Part shown: in pieces, positions 1 through 12,500 of the stretch
How the letters are laid out: each line of letters starts with the position of its first letter
Numbering within the stretch: the first letter of the stretch is position 1
From: Mermis nigrescens
Taxonomy: Eukaryota > Nematoda > Enoplea > Mermithida > Mermithidae
Length of the DNA stretch: 64,000 bases
Assembly (NCBI GenBank): GCA_036768485.1
Contig: JAVLUZ010000340.1
Span: forward strand, 2,429,470-2,493,469
Reading direction: 5' to 3'
The notes under the pieces: model-generated
What the model saw: only the letters and a program-made list of their open reading frames with translations
Told to the model about the DNA's origin: nothing
Database searches by the model: none
Program-made: the position numbers and the translations under genes

Positions 1-1669
1 TGGAAATTTTTTGTGTACTATATATGGTACAATAGAGATTTTAGTGGGGTAAAATAGGGTTTTTCGTCCTTTGGTAGTGTATTTTAGCTAGTTTCTTGGT
101 TTCTGAATGTTTGACATTTTTCCATTCTAAATGCAAGTTCCACCATTTTAAAGACATATAGAACAGACAATTACTGATTTTGGCGCCAGGCGCCGAAAAT
201 TTTTGAGAATTTTACACCATTTTACAGTTTTTTCCCCCAAAAATGTTGTAAATGTACGAAGACGATCCTGAAAAGTCTTTGTACATCGGGAAAAATCTTA
301 GCCGAATACAAAAAAAAACCGTGGTCCTAAACGTGATAATTTGGCCTGAATTTAGTTGACAATATTACTTCGGCGCAAAGCGCCGAAATTTTTATGAGCT
401 TTTGATGGAATTTACACATCAAATCAGACTGAGAAAGCTAAAACAACTTGTACTACAAAATCAGAAATATTACAGAAATTGTAATGTGCCACTTAAATCT
501 TGTAATAAGCACTACTGCGCTCCTAAATACGATGCAACACCAAGATAAATTCGTCAATTTTATCTTTGAACGGCAAAAAAGTGCAAAGTTATTAGATAGT
601 ACTTATTTTCCCATAAAATTTTTAAAAACAGTATAAATAGATACAAAAGATATTCGAATCTGCAGATTACACAAGCTTGAATCTAAATACAGTATATTGG
701 CGATATTTTGCGCGAAGCGCCGATTTTTGAAATTTCCTGAAAAATACAAGAAAAACGTTAAAATTAATATCACTTTGCCCCAGAAAGTATTTTAACATTG
801 TATAAAAATGGCTCCAAAAATAAATGAACGAGCCAAAATCGATTTTTGGCCAATACCTGCATTTTTTCACCATTTTTAGGTGCGTTTTTACGATTTTCGG
901 CCAAAAAATTGGTGGTCATTTACCCACTCCCTAAATATGGCCGAAAACCATACGTGTAACAGAGGGCTTTGGGAAATTCCTCACCCAGGCTTGGACGTCC
1001 TCCCCTTACCCCCCAACGTCAGAAAATTTTGACCCGCCCTACCCCATTTTTTTGGCGAAAACTTGTGCTTTTTGGCTATTTTTAGGTGTTTTTGCCACTT
1101 TTGGCCGAAAATCGGAGCAGCTTACCCCCCCCTTAAAAATGGCCGAGAAATATACATGCTACTAGGGGTTTTGGCCACCCTCCCCCATTTTTGGCTATTT
1201 TTAGGTGCTTTAGCCATTTTTAACCTAAAATTTGAGTGGTTAACTTCCCTCCCCTCCTTCTAAAAATGGCCACGGACCCCTACCCGAAATTTACAGCCAT
1301 TTCATGTATGCCCAAGACCCCTCGCCGAAAATTTTGAGCTGTTACATGCACGTTTTATAGTGATAGTTTGTCCATTTACTCTTGCTTACATTCAAAAATA
1401 CTGTATCACTTCGTGAAATTCTGATAGTTAGGTGCACTTTTGCAATACTAAAAATTAAGTTAAAAAATTCAGGTTTTCACCACAAATCGTCTGACAGTGA
1501 CTTGAGTCTTGGACCCTGGGGGTAATACCCCCTCACCCCTACGAGAATGTGTGGTTTTCACCTCCTATGGGAATGTGTGATTTTCACCTAAAATCGTCTG
1601 ACAGTGACTTGAGTCTTGGACCCTGAGGGAGGGGGTAATCCCCCACTCACCCCCCCCCTATGGGAATGT
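1..1669 (-). mobile_element. Inverted copy of the long 'N' transposon body (left end outside window)
   Basis: Read on the minus strand, this matches the body at 42612-44304 block by block. Shared blocks include the GGTACAAT/TTTTACCAC block, the CCTCACCC..GGACGTCC block, the CACTTCGTGAAATTC block and the final CACATTCCCATAG end near 1669. It contains GCGC(A/G)AAGCGC hairpins at about 371 and 708. No coding sequence. Confidence -1.
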
Positions 1670-2039
1670 GGGTTTCTAGTCAATTTCAAAAACTTTTAAA
1701 GAAAATTTTCAATTTGCATCGATTTTCGGCATTCATTTGCCTCAGTTTCTTCAAAAAATTCTCCATTTTTCTTTCCTGGGGTCTCTAGACCTCACCCAAC
1801 TGCATGTCTATATTAAATCAAAACCTGTTTCTATAGCTACATATCTTCAAGTTGTTTGAGCGACTAACTAACAGACAGGCACAAATTAGTACAAAAAAAT
1901 GACGAACTTTACCGTTTCCTCCACACACTTTACAAATGAAGGCAATCGAAAGAATTTGTTGTGCGTAACAATACAATTTTTCGGCAACCTTAGCTGGTTA
2001 CCCAGCTCCCCACAATCAAAGCACTTTATGTTTAAGGTT

Positions 2040-2260
2040 TTATTGAGAATTCTGGTGGGAGGGGTGGGTGTGCAAGGTTTTTAAAGGTAAAAAATGGTCT
2101 TAGAAATGGTGGTATGGCGAAAAAACACCATTTTCCAACGTTTCTCATTGAGCATTATCCATTGGCAGAATTCTGGGGAGGGGGATTTTAGTTCCTGTGG
2201 GGTATTTGGCTTCTGGGGGTGCATACCCTCCAACTCCCCCACACCCATATGTGAGGCTGA
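2040..2260 (+). mobile_element. Degenerate B-type MITE fragment
   Basis: It carries the B signature (TTAGAAATGGTGGTATGGCG, then CATTGAGCA and GGGGGTGCATACCC) but lacks clean ends. Between 1670-2039 and 2261-2784 I see nothing beyond AT-rich sequence. Confidence -1.
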
Positions 2261-2784
2261 CTACCTGATCTGTAAAAGTGATCGGGAAGCGTTCTACAAA
2301 TTTACGACTGATCACGGTTAAATAATTGCTTTGAAACAAGGTCACGAAAAATAAAAGTAAACTTTTATATTATTTTCCGTTCACCATCGGCCACAGTTAC
2401 GTATTGATTTCTTCAGAAAAGACTTCCTTTTCTCCTGATTGTCTACAAGAATGACCTATAATTTTTGGCCAAACAAAGGCAAAAAGCACCTGAAAATGGC
2501 CTGAAAAGGCAAATTTTTGCCAAGGAGAGAAGGGCGAAAAATCTTGGCATATAGGGAAGGACCAACCTTGGATGGGGATCTTTATACACCCTATTATGTA
2601 CTTCTTGCCACGAAATTTGAACAATTAAAAGTCTAAAAAGTTCTCTAAGGATCTATGCGCATGTTTTAGCAGAGCAATGCAAAACCTTCGACGATGTCAT
2701 TGAGCTATAATATAATACAGGCAAGTAAATCCTTAAGAGAACTTAAAGGACCGCTAATTGTTCAAATTTCATGGTAAGATATTA

Positions 2785-3268
2785 CAGTCGAACCTCGCTA
2801 ATAAACGCTCGGATAGTAGACAATCCGGCTCAATCAACACCCTCCCCTTCGATCCCTGCCGAACTGCCATGCTTTATCATAGTTCAAAAACCAGCTTACT
2901 AAGCACTCGGTTGACGGGTAATAAACACGGCTCCATAAGATCTTGGCTCTATCAAAACGCACTAATGATCCCGCTTATTAAACACTTGTCTAAAACACTC
3001 GACTAAATGACACTTTAGTTTTTTTGTCAACTAAATCCAGTATTAAATACATCGTTTTGGATATTATGCAAACTTTGAGCACAGTAAAAATCAAAATCCC
3101 TATAATTCATCAGGATACAGTAATGCTCTACCATATTGGCCATAACAGCGCTGTGTGACTTATACAACTAGACTAATATGAATGCGGATATTAAGCAGTA
3201 ATCACACTCGGTTAGTAAACACGGAACCTTCTGTTCCCATTAATATATTTATTAAAGAGGTTCGACTG
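2785..3268. mobile_element. pogo/Tigger-like MITE, TA target duplication
   Basis: TIRs are CAGTCGAACCTC...TAATAAA at the left and its complement GAGGTTCGACTG at the right. TA flanks both sides (2783-2784, 3269-3270), and the interior repeats TAATAAACACGG-type words. The tip sequence is typical of pogo/Tigger elements. It ends 36 bp from INVS exon 7. Confidence -1.
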
Positions 3269-3303
3269 TATACATATGTAAACCAAAAAAATTTGGCCTA
3301 CAC

Positions 3304-3521
3304 TTAATAGGACGGAAACACAATCCGTATTGCCACTGAACGCTGCACAATGCAAAGGGATTCGACCGCACGGATCCGCAAAGTCTGGATTAAGCCCCTG
3401 CTTGATCAACAGTTGACAAAGAAAGGCGTGGCCTCCTAGAGCGGCCCAATGCAATGCAGTTCGACCGTGACGATCACACCGAGCTGGATCAGCCCCAGCC
3501 TTCAACAATATCTGAACGCAT
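3304..3521 (-). CDS. INVS: INVS exon 7 (residues 473-545)
   Basis: The acceptor TTTATTTCAG|A leads into CVQILLKAGADPARCDRHG, then TALHWAALGGHAFLC and IPLHCAAFSGNTDCVSVLL. This is the stretch most like inversin (WAALGGNADVC, PLQCAAYGG in the vertebrate protein). The proposed donor TTAA|GTGTAG is phase 1 but weak, so the left end is approximate. Open reading continues only to a stop in the intron, so later exons must lie outside the window. Confidence -1.
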
Positions 3522-6500
3522 CTGAAATAAAGCAGATTTAGAACGAAAAATTGTTCCATTTATAGAATTTACTTTTCCTAAAATAAAATTGGTAGAACTT
3601 AATCTTTCTGAAGCTTAGGAGCACAATGCTTGGTTTTTGTAAACAAATTGGGAACGTGCCTAATGTGGTTAATAAAATTCACGCTAAGAATCCTGGTAGG
3701 TAAAGCTAAAAACTTTGCGATTGACAATGTTAAGATTATTTTTTAGAACAAGATGCATCACAGAAGCACTTGCAATACTATTAGTATTAACCACAAGTTT
3801 ATACTGCGTTTGATGAAAAATTCAGTATCGCCTTCAGACATTCAAAGGAATTCTGAAGAAGGTGAAAGTTTAAAGTGCCTTTTTGGACTCAAAAGTGATG
3901 GATACGCGTCAAAAAATCGTTTTTCGGCGTTTCTGATAAGCCTCTATCTTTTTAAAGCATAAAAACATAAGAAAAGTTTAAAAAATCCGAATAAATTGAA
4001 CAAAATGTAGTGCGAAAATAAGAATATGGCACGAAGCGCCAAAAATTTGACACTTTTGAGCAATTAGATAGCTACAAGCGCTTCCTTTCCCACGACAAAA
4101 ATACAGGCTGATAACCCTCCAGACTAACCGAGATGCCAGTGAGTATTTTTAAGGAAGACAAAAATTGCAAAAAAGGTTTAGAATTCGCAAAAATTTTCGG
4201 CGCTTCGCGCCCAATGAGTAATTGTGTGTTTTATATATCTTTATAATAACAGACATTGCATTTTGAAAGGAAAAATGTCAAATTTTTCGGCGCCTTGCGC
4301 CGTTTAGAGACGATTGTTAGTGATTTTTGCCCTCAGAAACCCAGAAATTAGCTAAAAATACACTACCAAAGGTCGAACAACTCTGTTTTTTACATGAAAA
4401 AAAAATTTTACTGCTACTGTACCATATTAAAATACCCAAAAATTTGTGTGTTCAAAATGTACAAAGACTTTTAGGGACCATCTTTGTACATGTACAAACG
4501 GACCTTGTACAAAAAAATGCCGGTCTTCATGTTCAGAGCAAGAACAGCCGAACTCCAAGTTATCATCATCTAACATCCTGGGATTCGGTCAATCTCGTCT
4601 AAGGCTAATCGCAATTCCCACCCTATGCTCCAAACGCGTTAGTTTTCAAATGTATTGAAAAGCTGAATTTGGACGCTCTAGGCTCTCCTTGTTCAATGAA
4701 AAAATAGCATTTTAAGTACTTTTAAGTCAAATGAATGCATCTCAACACAAAAACTTATTAGTTCGACATTTTTTTGTGCAAAACCTCGTTTCATATGTAC
4801 AAATAACATACATTGTGTGCAGGGCCGTATTCAAGAAGGGGCGGCCGACCCCCCCTTGGCTGTAAAAAGATTTGAAAGCAGTGTTTTTCTGTACAAGGTC
4901 CGTTTGTACATGTACAAAGATGGTCCCTAAGTCTTTGTACATTCTGTACACACAAATTGTTGGATACTATAATATGGTACAGTAGCGATTTTAGTGTGGC
5001 AAAAACAGAGTTGTTCGACCTTCGGTAGTGTATTTTAGCTAATTTCTGGGATTCTGAGGGCAGAAATCACTAATAATCGTCTCAAAACGGAGCGAAGCGC
5101 CGAAAAATTTAATATTTTCCCTTTCAAAATGCAATTTCTGACATTATAAGCGAAACGCCGAAAATTTTTGCGAATCTCAAACCGTTTTTGCAGTTTTTGT
5201 CTTCCCACAAATCTTTGCCGAACACAAAAAATCGTGTTTGAATGGTAAGATAATGCACGGAAAGATGGAAAAATCGACCGTCTCTGAAGTAAAACCTTCA
5301 AATTTTCGGCGCTTAACGTCAGATATGAAGTATTTTCAATCTTGTTGCCCAAAGCACGACCAAAGAATGACACTTTTTCAAAGCTTTTTGAGTGTGAAAT
5401 TTTTTTTGTCGAAAAATTAGGATTTTTATTAGCTTAATGGATGGAGCACGTCGGAAAACATCGAAAAAAAGCGGTTTTTGCGAGCTATCCCGACGAATTT
5501 CCTAAGATGTAGACTAATTTATGTTGTACCCAATCCCCCCCACTCGGCCGGATCCTGGATACGGGCCTGACTGTGTGTGAACATATTTATGGACTTACAT
5601 TATCAATCGAATTTCACTTCAATAATAGAGAAGTGAATTTTACGAGGTCAAAGTGCCTTCCTCAACCTTCTTCGGTATTCCGTGACATAGGTACGTATGT
5701 ACATATTTACAAGGAGACAGAAGTGATAATAAAAGACAAAGATTAATTAATACGGGCGCGAAGCGCCAGGTAACTTTGTCAATCAGGATCCACAGCGGGT
5801 TGTATCCACACGTTGGCGTGGGAGGGTGGTTTACACCCAGAGATGGAAAAAAACCCCCGCAGATTACTGTAGACACCACAATTCTATTTTTAGTAACATT
5901 TTTGGCGAATTCACTCAACCAGACCCCCCACCCCCTAGGATTTTCTTGCTGCCCATGTATGCTGATATCCCAACTTCTCTCAAACGATCAAAAAGAGTCC
6001 TAAAAATTCGTTATTCACTTGCAAAATACATTTTTCCATCGTGTTCAGTTGTATTAATTTCATTCAAAATTGTCGAAGTGCGCGGATTTTCCGAAAAAAT
6101 GAAATTTTAGGGAAAATTTTGAGTGAAACAAAGTGCTTATGCTCATAGGTGCACAAAGTCAGGGTCGGCAGGGGGGGGTGAAATGCCAAAAATCGAAAAC
6201 AGCAAATTTAACGTTCACGATTTTTTTGCTGTTTTAATGATCAAAATGGTCAAAATAGCCTATAAAACGTTTTTTCGTGTTAATAACACATTTTAAAAGC
6301 ATTTTTAGTCCATTTTGACTGCAATATATCACTTTAAACACTAATCAATTTTGGGCGCTTTTTGAGTAAAAAGTACTTAAAAGTACTAATCTGGCGCGAA
6401 GCGCCGGAAAAATTTTGACATTTTTACTGATTTTGATGTCAAAAATGGTGCAGAACAAGACCTGTATGCTCAAAATCGCCGGACAGTACCGGTCTAGCTG

Positions 6501-9500
6501 ACCCCTCAGGGGGTACCCCCTATGTGCACGTGTGCTTATGCTGCTTGTTTTTATTCATTTTAGCGGCTGTAAGTTTTTGCTTTGGAAATGTTTCCATGAG
6601 CCGCAAAGTATTCTTTGCCAAAAAAAATTTTTGGCGCAACTTTTTGCATTCAAAAGATATTTTTTCCTAATGAACCGTGTTTGTACAAGTACATACATAC
6701 AAAGATACGGGGGGGTGGAGACAACAGCTAAGTAGATTCCGGACATTTCCATGTAATTTTCAACGATGGAATAATATTTTGCCATTATTAGTGATCGACT
6801 GCCAATAAATTAAATCTAGCCTATTAGTTGCTTAAGACGATCTTAAACATATTACATGGATGGAATTTGGAAATGTGTAGACGTGAATCCACATTGACTT
6901 CAAGCACAATATCGTTGAGTTGCCTGATAAAATGTACCTAAATAGTAATTTTAAAGGTCAGAAAATCGAAAGATTATCAGGAAAAATTAAGCTCATAAGA
7001 ATGCTTTCAACTTTTTTCGCCAAAAAATGCACGCCTAATGAAAATGAGAAAATATGCACCTTGTCTGACCAGACTCAACGGCCGTCAGTAAAGGTGATAG
7101 TCCATAAACGTCTAGCGATTCCAAGGGCAAGTCACGCTTAATTAGCATTTGCAAGGTATGGCAATGACCAGCTTGTGCGGCGATGTGAAGCAAGGAGTAA
7201 CCGTTGTAGTCTTTCTGGTATTTGTCCCCTGAGAAGTGCTTAAGACAATAACAAAATAATAAAGATAATCGTTTTAAAATAAAAATAATACTGATTGATA
7301 GACTTAGCACTTTCCCTCAAGATATGATTATGTTCAGGTGAAAAATTAAAATTATCTTGCTCAGGGTGAATTCTTGTACACATTTTGTTTATAATTACAT
7401 TGCAATTTTATCCTCCTAGTTTTTTCAGTTTTTAAACCGACTAGGTGGATGCAGCCGAAATTAAATTCATTTATTCAAGAAGTGTATAAATCATGTATAA
7501 AATAAATTCAATTCTCAATTAGGGTTTTATACAGTGACATATATAGACTGTTCGTTCATCTACTACAGCAGCAAGCTGACAAAGAGTAGAACAAAGAATA
7601 AAAAACAAATAAACAAAGACGAAGGCCGGAAATAAACAAAAGCTGAGATATTCCGCGAAAGTGATTGAAGTCGACCAGAACCTGATAATAAATGTATCAT
7701 GCTTTTTAAACTTTCCTTTCATTTTTAAAACCAGTTTTGCTCGAAAAAGCTGACCCCAAACCAGGTTGATCCTAAATTAGCCATGCTATGTATGAACCTG
7801 TGGCTGGAAGTTACAACTCGACAACAGACGACGATGATTGTTATTAGGTGCAAACTTGCGAACTCGATTAATTGAAATAAATATGAATTTGATCAATTTT
7901 AATGCCTTATCGGTTACAGTTGGGCCATAATACCAACAGCTGAAAGAGCTTAGTTAGTTGACATCTAAGTATACCGAAATTATGTGTGACTAATGGAATT
8001 ACAAGTGTTGAGCTCCCGCTTATTACCTGAGTGTTGAGCTTATTTATTTCAAACAATCAGGACCACTGTTTTTTTTTGTACGAGACAAAGATTTTGAGGC
8101 TCGTACAAAGATTTTCGGAGCCATCTTTGTACAATGTACAAAGACTTTTTGGGAGCAAAGTAATAGTAATCATAATGACATTCTATTTAGCTCCAAGCGC
8201 GGGCATTTAACACTCCAAAATCTATCTGTAAGCATCTTAGTACAGATTGAAGCATCTTTTACATCTATTTCCACTGTTTTATAAAGATTTTATGCAGGAA
8301 AAAGAACTATTAAACAACTTTGCACTGTTTTCTGCCGTTTGAAGATAAAATTGACTCTCCTATCTTTGCGTTGCATTAAATTCATAAGCAAATTGGTGTC
8401 TATTATGAGATTCAGTCAGCACATTGCAACCGCTTATTATTTATTATTGTGTAGCACAAGTCATTTTAACTTGCTGAGTCGAATTTTATGTGTAATTTGA
8501 ACCTAAGACTCATGAAAATTTTGGCGTTTCGGGTCGAACTAATATACCCAGCTGAATTTAGGACAAAGTTACACCTTTTGCGAAGCGTGCGGGTAACGGA
8601 TAACAATCTAGTGGTATGTAAAAATGTGTACATTCAATTGCATAACTTTACGGTATATGTACAAAAAAATTTTCGCTCGTACAAAGACTTTCCCGGAGAT
8701 CTTTGTACATGTACAAAGAGGCTCGTACAAAAAAAACAGTGATCAGGACAGCAGGTTTGCACTTAAGAGCAATATTGAAATTTTCAGGCTCCGGCACCGG
8801 GGCCGGGCCCTGGTTATGCTCAAGTTGCTACATATGATAATAAAAATTAGATATATGGCATAGGTGCACTAGGTCAGGGTCGGCAGGGGGAGGTAAAATC
8901 CCAAAAATCCAGAACAGTTAATTTAAGGTTCTTGATTTTTTTGCCGTTGCAACGATCAAAATGGTCAAAATAGTCTATAAAGCGTTTTTTCGTGGTAATA
9001 TCGCATATTAAAAGCAATTTTAGTTCATTTTGACAGCATCACTTTTAACACTAAAAAATGCAAAACGTTATCAATTTGGGCGCTTTTTGAGTTAAACGTA
9101 CTTAGAAGTACTAATCCGGCGTGATTCGCTGGAAAAATTTTGACAATTTTACTGCTTTTGACCTCAAAAATGATGCAAAAAACGTTCCATCAGCTCAAAA
9201 TCGCCGAACAGTACCTGACCCTTCAGAGGGGGAATAATACCTCCCTCACACCCTATGTGCATGTATGATATATGTATGGGCATTCGAATACCCGAGTCGG
9301 ATACTCGGATAAGAAATTTTTCCTACCCCTCACACTCGGGTGCTCGGCGTACAGCTCTAAGTTACAGTAGACTCAGTTTCCATCGATTAAATTAGAATCG
9401 TTTAGTTTAAGCTGCAGATTGCAGAAAAGTCTGCTAAATATTAATGTTATATAATTTGTCATGTAGAAGGTTTGCTTTCCTGCGAACTTATAGTGCTGTC

Positions 9501-12500
9501 AACTGAAAATAACCCACTTTTGACTTTTCGTGCAATTTCACTTGACACATAACCTCCGGTCTGTGGTTTTTAGGCTTGCTTTTCGTGGCTACACCATGGC
9601 CAGGTACTCCACCACCCACTTTGATTCAATCTTTCTTCGTTATCTCACTATTTTCAAAAAGCGCAGCTGTAAAAACCCACTGGTACCCGAAAACACCCAG
9701 TGCGTCAAAAAGCCATTTTTTCAAAAAATTTTTTTCTTGAGTTTAATCGAGCATTTAGCCGAGTTTATCAGTCTTATGACGTTTTCATGAAGCTAAGCGC
9801 ATGATAAACATATTTAAGTAAGTAAGTATAATATGTATAATGATGTTCTCGAAATGTAAAGTACTCTTTTTCTTAAAGCTGCATTGTGCCCTAACTTTTA
9901 TGTTGCAATATTCTAGCTACATAAGGGCATAGCAAAGTACATGCAAAAGTTGGATATTGTAGATATTATAAGCCACATGCAAGTCAAGTTAGGGGGTGGG
10001 TTTTTTTAGGATACAAATGTTCTTGGGTTTTTTAGAGGACAGTACTATAATTAAAGATAACCATAAGTAAAAAAAGAAGATTATTTTTGACGCTAATTCA
10101 TCATTTTCAAGGCAAGAAGACACTTTTGAGAAAAGCTAAGAGGTCGATCCTCCTATATTTCTATGCAGTAGACGTATGAGCCTGACCGTTCGTTAAATCG
10201 AACAATAAACGAATCGTGTCATCTAATCCTAAAGCTACAGCACAAGCGAGCGGAGTCCGTCCATCTGCATCCATCATTGAAGCGGCAGCCATTCCAGTGA
10301 AGTTAAGCTCACATGTTTCAGTTGATCCGTCGGCACTGCAAATAAGATGTTGAACATTCGCTCCATTTTTATCTCGCTTACCTTAAAGACAAATACGAGC
10401 AAAACATAAACATCGGTGGCAAATATCAATCGAAACCCTTCATACCTTAATACTTTTTATGAATAAATTTATGAAACCCTGCTTTTAATTAAGCATTGCA
10501 TGTAATTAATTTGAGTATATGTACACATAGAATAAGATTACATTAAATATACAAATGCATCATACGATTATCTTAGATTTTCCGAATTGGAACTTGGAAC
10601 AATCCCCTAGCGCTTTAAAAACATCACCGTTACGTTAAGCAATGCTTAATACGAACAGACACAATATACATAACCTTTTGTTACAGAAAAGACAATTAAT
10701 GCACTGTGTGCAAGTAAAGTATGCACATGACTGTCAGGCACATGTCGCACCTAGAATACATTGTATCACCCTATATTTGACTCCCATGATGTGCATGTAT
10801 GATGATACTCGGAAAGTATGTACATAATTGTTAGGCAAATGTCGCACCCAGAAAAAAGTGGTTCAGACTTTATTTGACGCATACCAATCATTTTTGAGCC
10901 AAATAAGGCAATATAGAAAAAATTTTTGGTTATACCCGCAGAATTCCCATACTGTGCATGTACGATGATCCCCGAAGGTATACCAAGTCAATTTACTACG
11001 TCAAGTGCATACCAATTTTTTTGTACAAGGTCCCTTTGTACATGTACAAAGAGTCCACAAAAGTTTTTGTGCATTTTTGAACAATTAAATTTTTGGGCAT
11101 ATTATAATATGGTACAGTATCGCTTTCAATGCGGTAAAACCGGGTTTTGCGACCTTCAGTAGTGTATTTTAGCTGATTTATGGGTTTCTGACGAGAAAAA
11201 CTACTAAAAATTACCTAAAACGGCGCGAAGTGCTGGAAAATTGGACATTTCTGCCATTATAAGGACATATAGAACAAACAATAACCCATATCGGACATAA
11301 ATTTTCGGGAATTTCACACTTTTTTCCAGTTTTTGCCTTCCTAAAAATCTTTGTTTATGTACAAAGACGGTCCCAAAAATTTAGTACATCGGAAAATTCT
11401 TTACCGAATACAAAAAACCGTGGTGCATACAAAGTCTTAACGATTCATACTCGAACGACAGTCCGATAATGAGACGTGGTCCTTTTTCACAATTCCGGAA
11501 TCACTTCCAACAGACGGTGTAATCAATAGACGTCTGACAATTTGAGTGCCAACAGCGCCGCTTAATGATGCGGCATAGTGCAATGGCGTAGAATGGCGTC
11601 GATCGGTCGCCGTAACGCTTGCATTGCGTCGCAATAGAGCTTCAACGGCATCTACGGCACCAAAGATGCAAGCCACATGCAGCGCAGTGTGGCCATCGTT
11701 ATTTGAGTCATCTACGCCACAAAAATTCGACGCAAGCAAAAAATCTACGACAGTAGCGTTATTGGCGCCTAAATTTAACGTACAAATGATTGCTAAAGGC
11801 ATAAAATGATCATGAAAGATGGTTTTGAACATAAAATAGCTACTCAAGCTGCTGAACTCCTGTATATTTTAAGTTTTCTATGAAACCTGAAAAAATTCTC
11901 GATGTCTCTACGTATGTCGAAAATGATACTTTTAACGCGTACCCAAGCGCGGACTTAGAGGGGGGAGGAAGCGGGCGGCCGCCCATATTTGGGCGCAATC
12001 GCAATAGAAAGTAATGTGTATTAGTTTATGATTTTAGCCATCATGATTTTTCAAATTTTTCGGCGCTTCCTGCCGGGCAGTAGGGATGTGCCGGGTTCAC
12101 CTTTATTAAAAACTCGGGTCCAGGTCCAAAATTTCAAGAAAGTCGGACCCGGGTCCAAAAAGCTGGACCCAATCAGGTCCGACTTCGAGTCCAATGTATA
12201 AAATGCATTACAAGATATTTCTAGCATGAAACGTTATGATACAGATGGCTATTGCATGAGGTACGTAATCGTATATATTAGGCCCGAATGACAGAATGTG
12301 GGTTAAACGTAACCTTAGGTTAAAGTCGAGTAAAATCCCGTAAAAATCTCGGGTTGAACATTTTTGCTATGACAGAAAGCGGGCTAACTTTAAACCAAGG
12401 TTAAAGTCGGGTAACATCTCGGGTTTAATATCCGTATGATAGAAAGTGGGTTAAACAAATGGCGGGTTAAAAATGGTCGATTTACCCCGAGATTTTTAAC

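Noticed and set aside
4327..4658. 91- and 70-codon ORFs with Cys/Lys-rich sequence (MCSKCTKTF...)
   Set aside because: They lie in an A-type element arm around the GTACATGTACAAA palindrome, and similar frames appear in other A copies with stops.
6532..6785. Overlapping 67- and 76-codon ORFs on opposite strands
   Set aside because: No protein-like composition, no splice sites in phase with INVS, no recognisable domain.
9276..9350. Possible additional tip-plus-word element (GGGCATTCGAATACCCG)
   Set aside because: Only one end is present and no inverted partner or TSD was found in the window.
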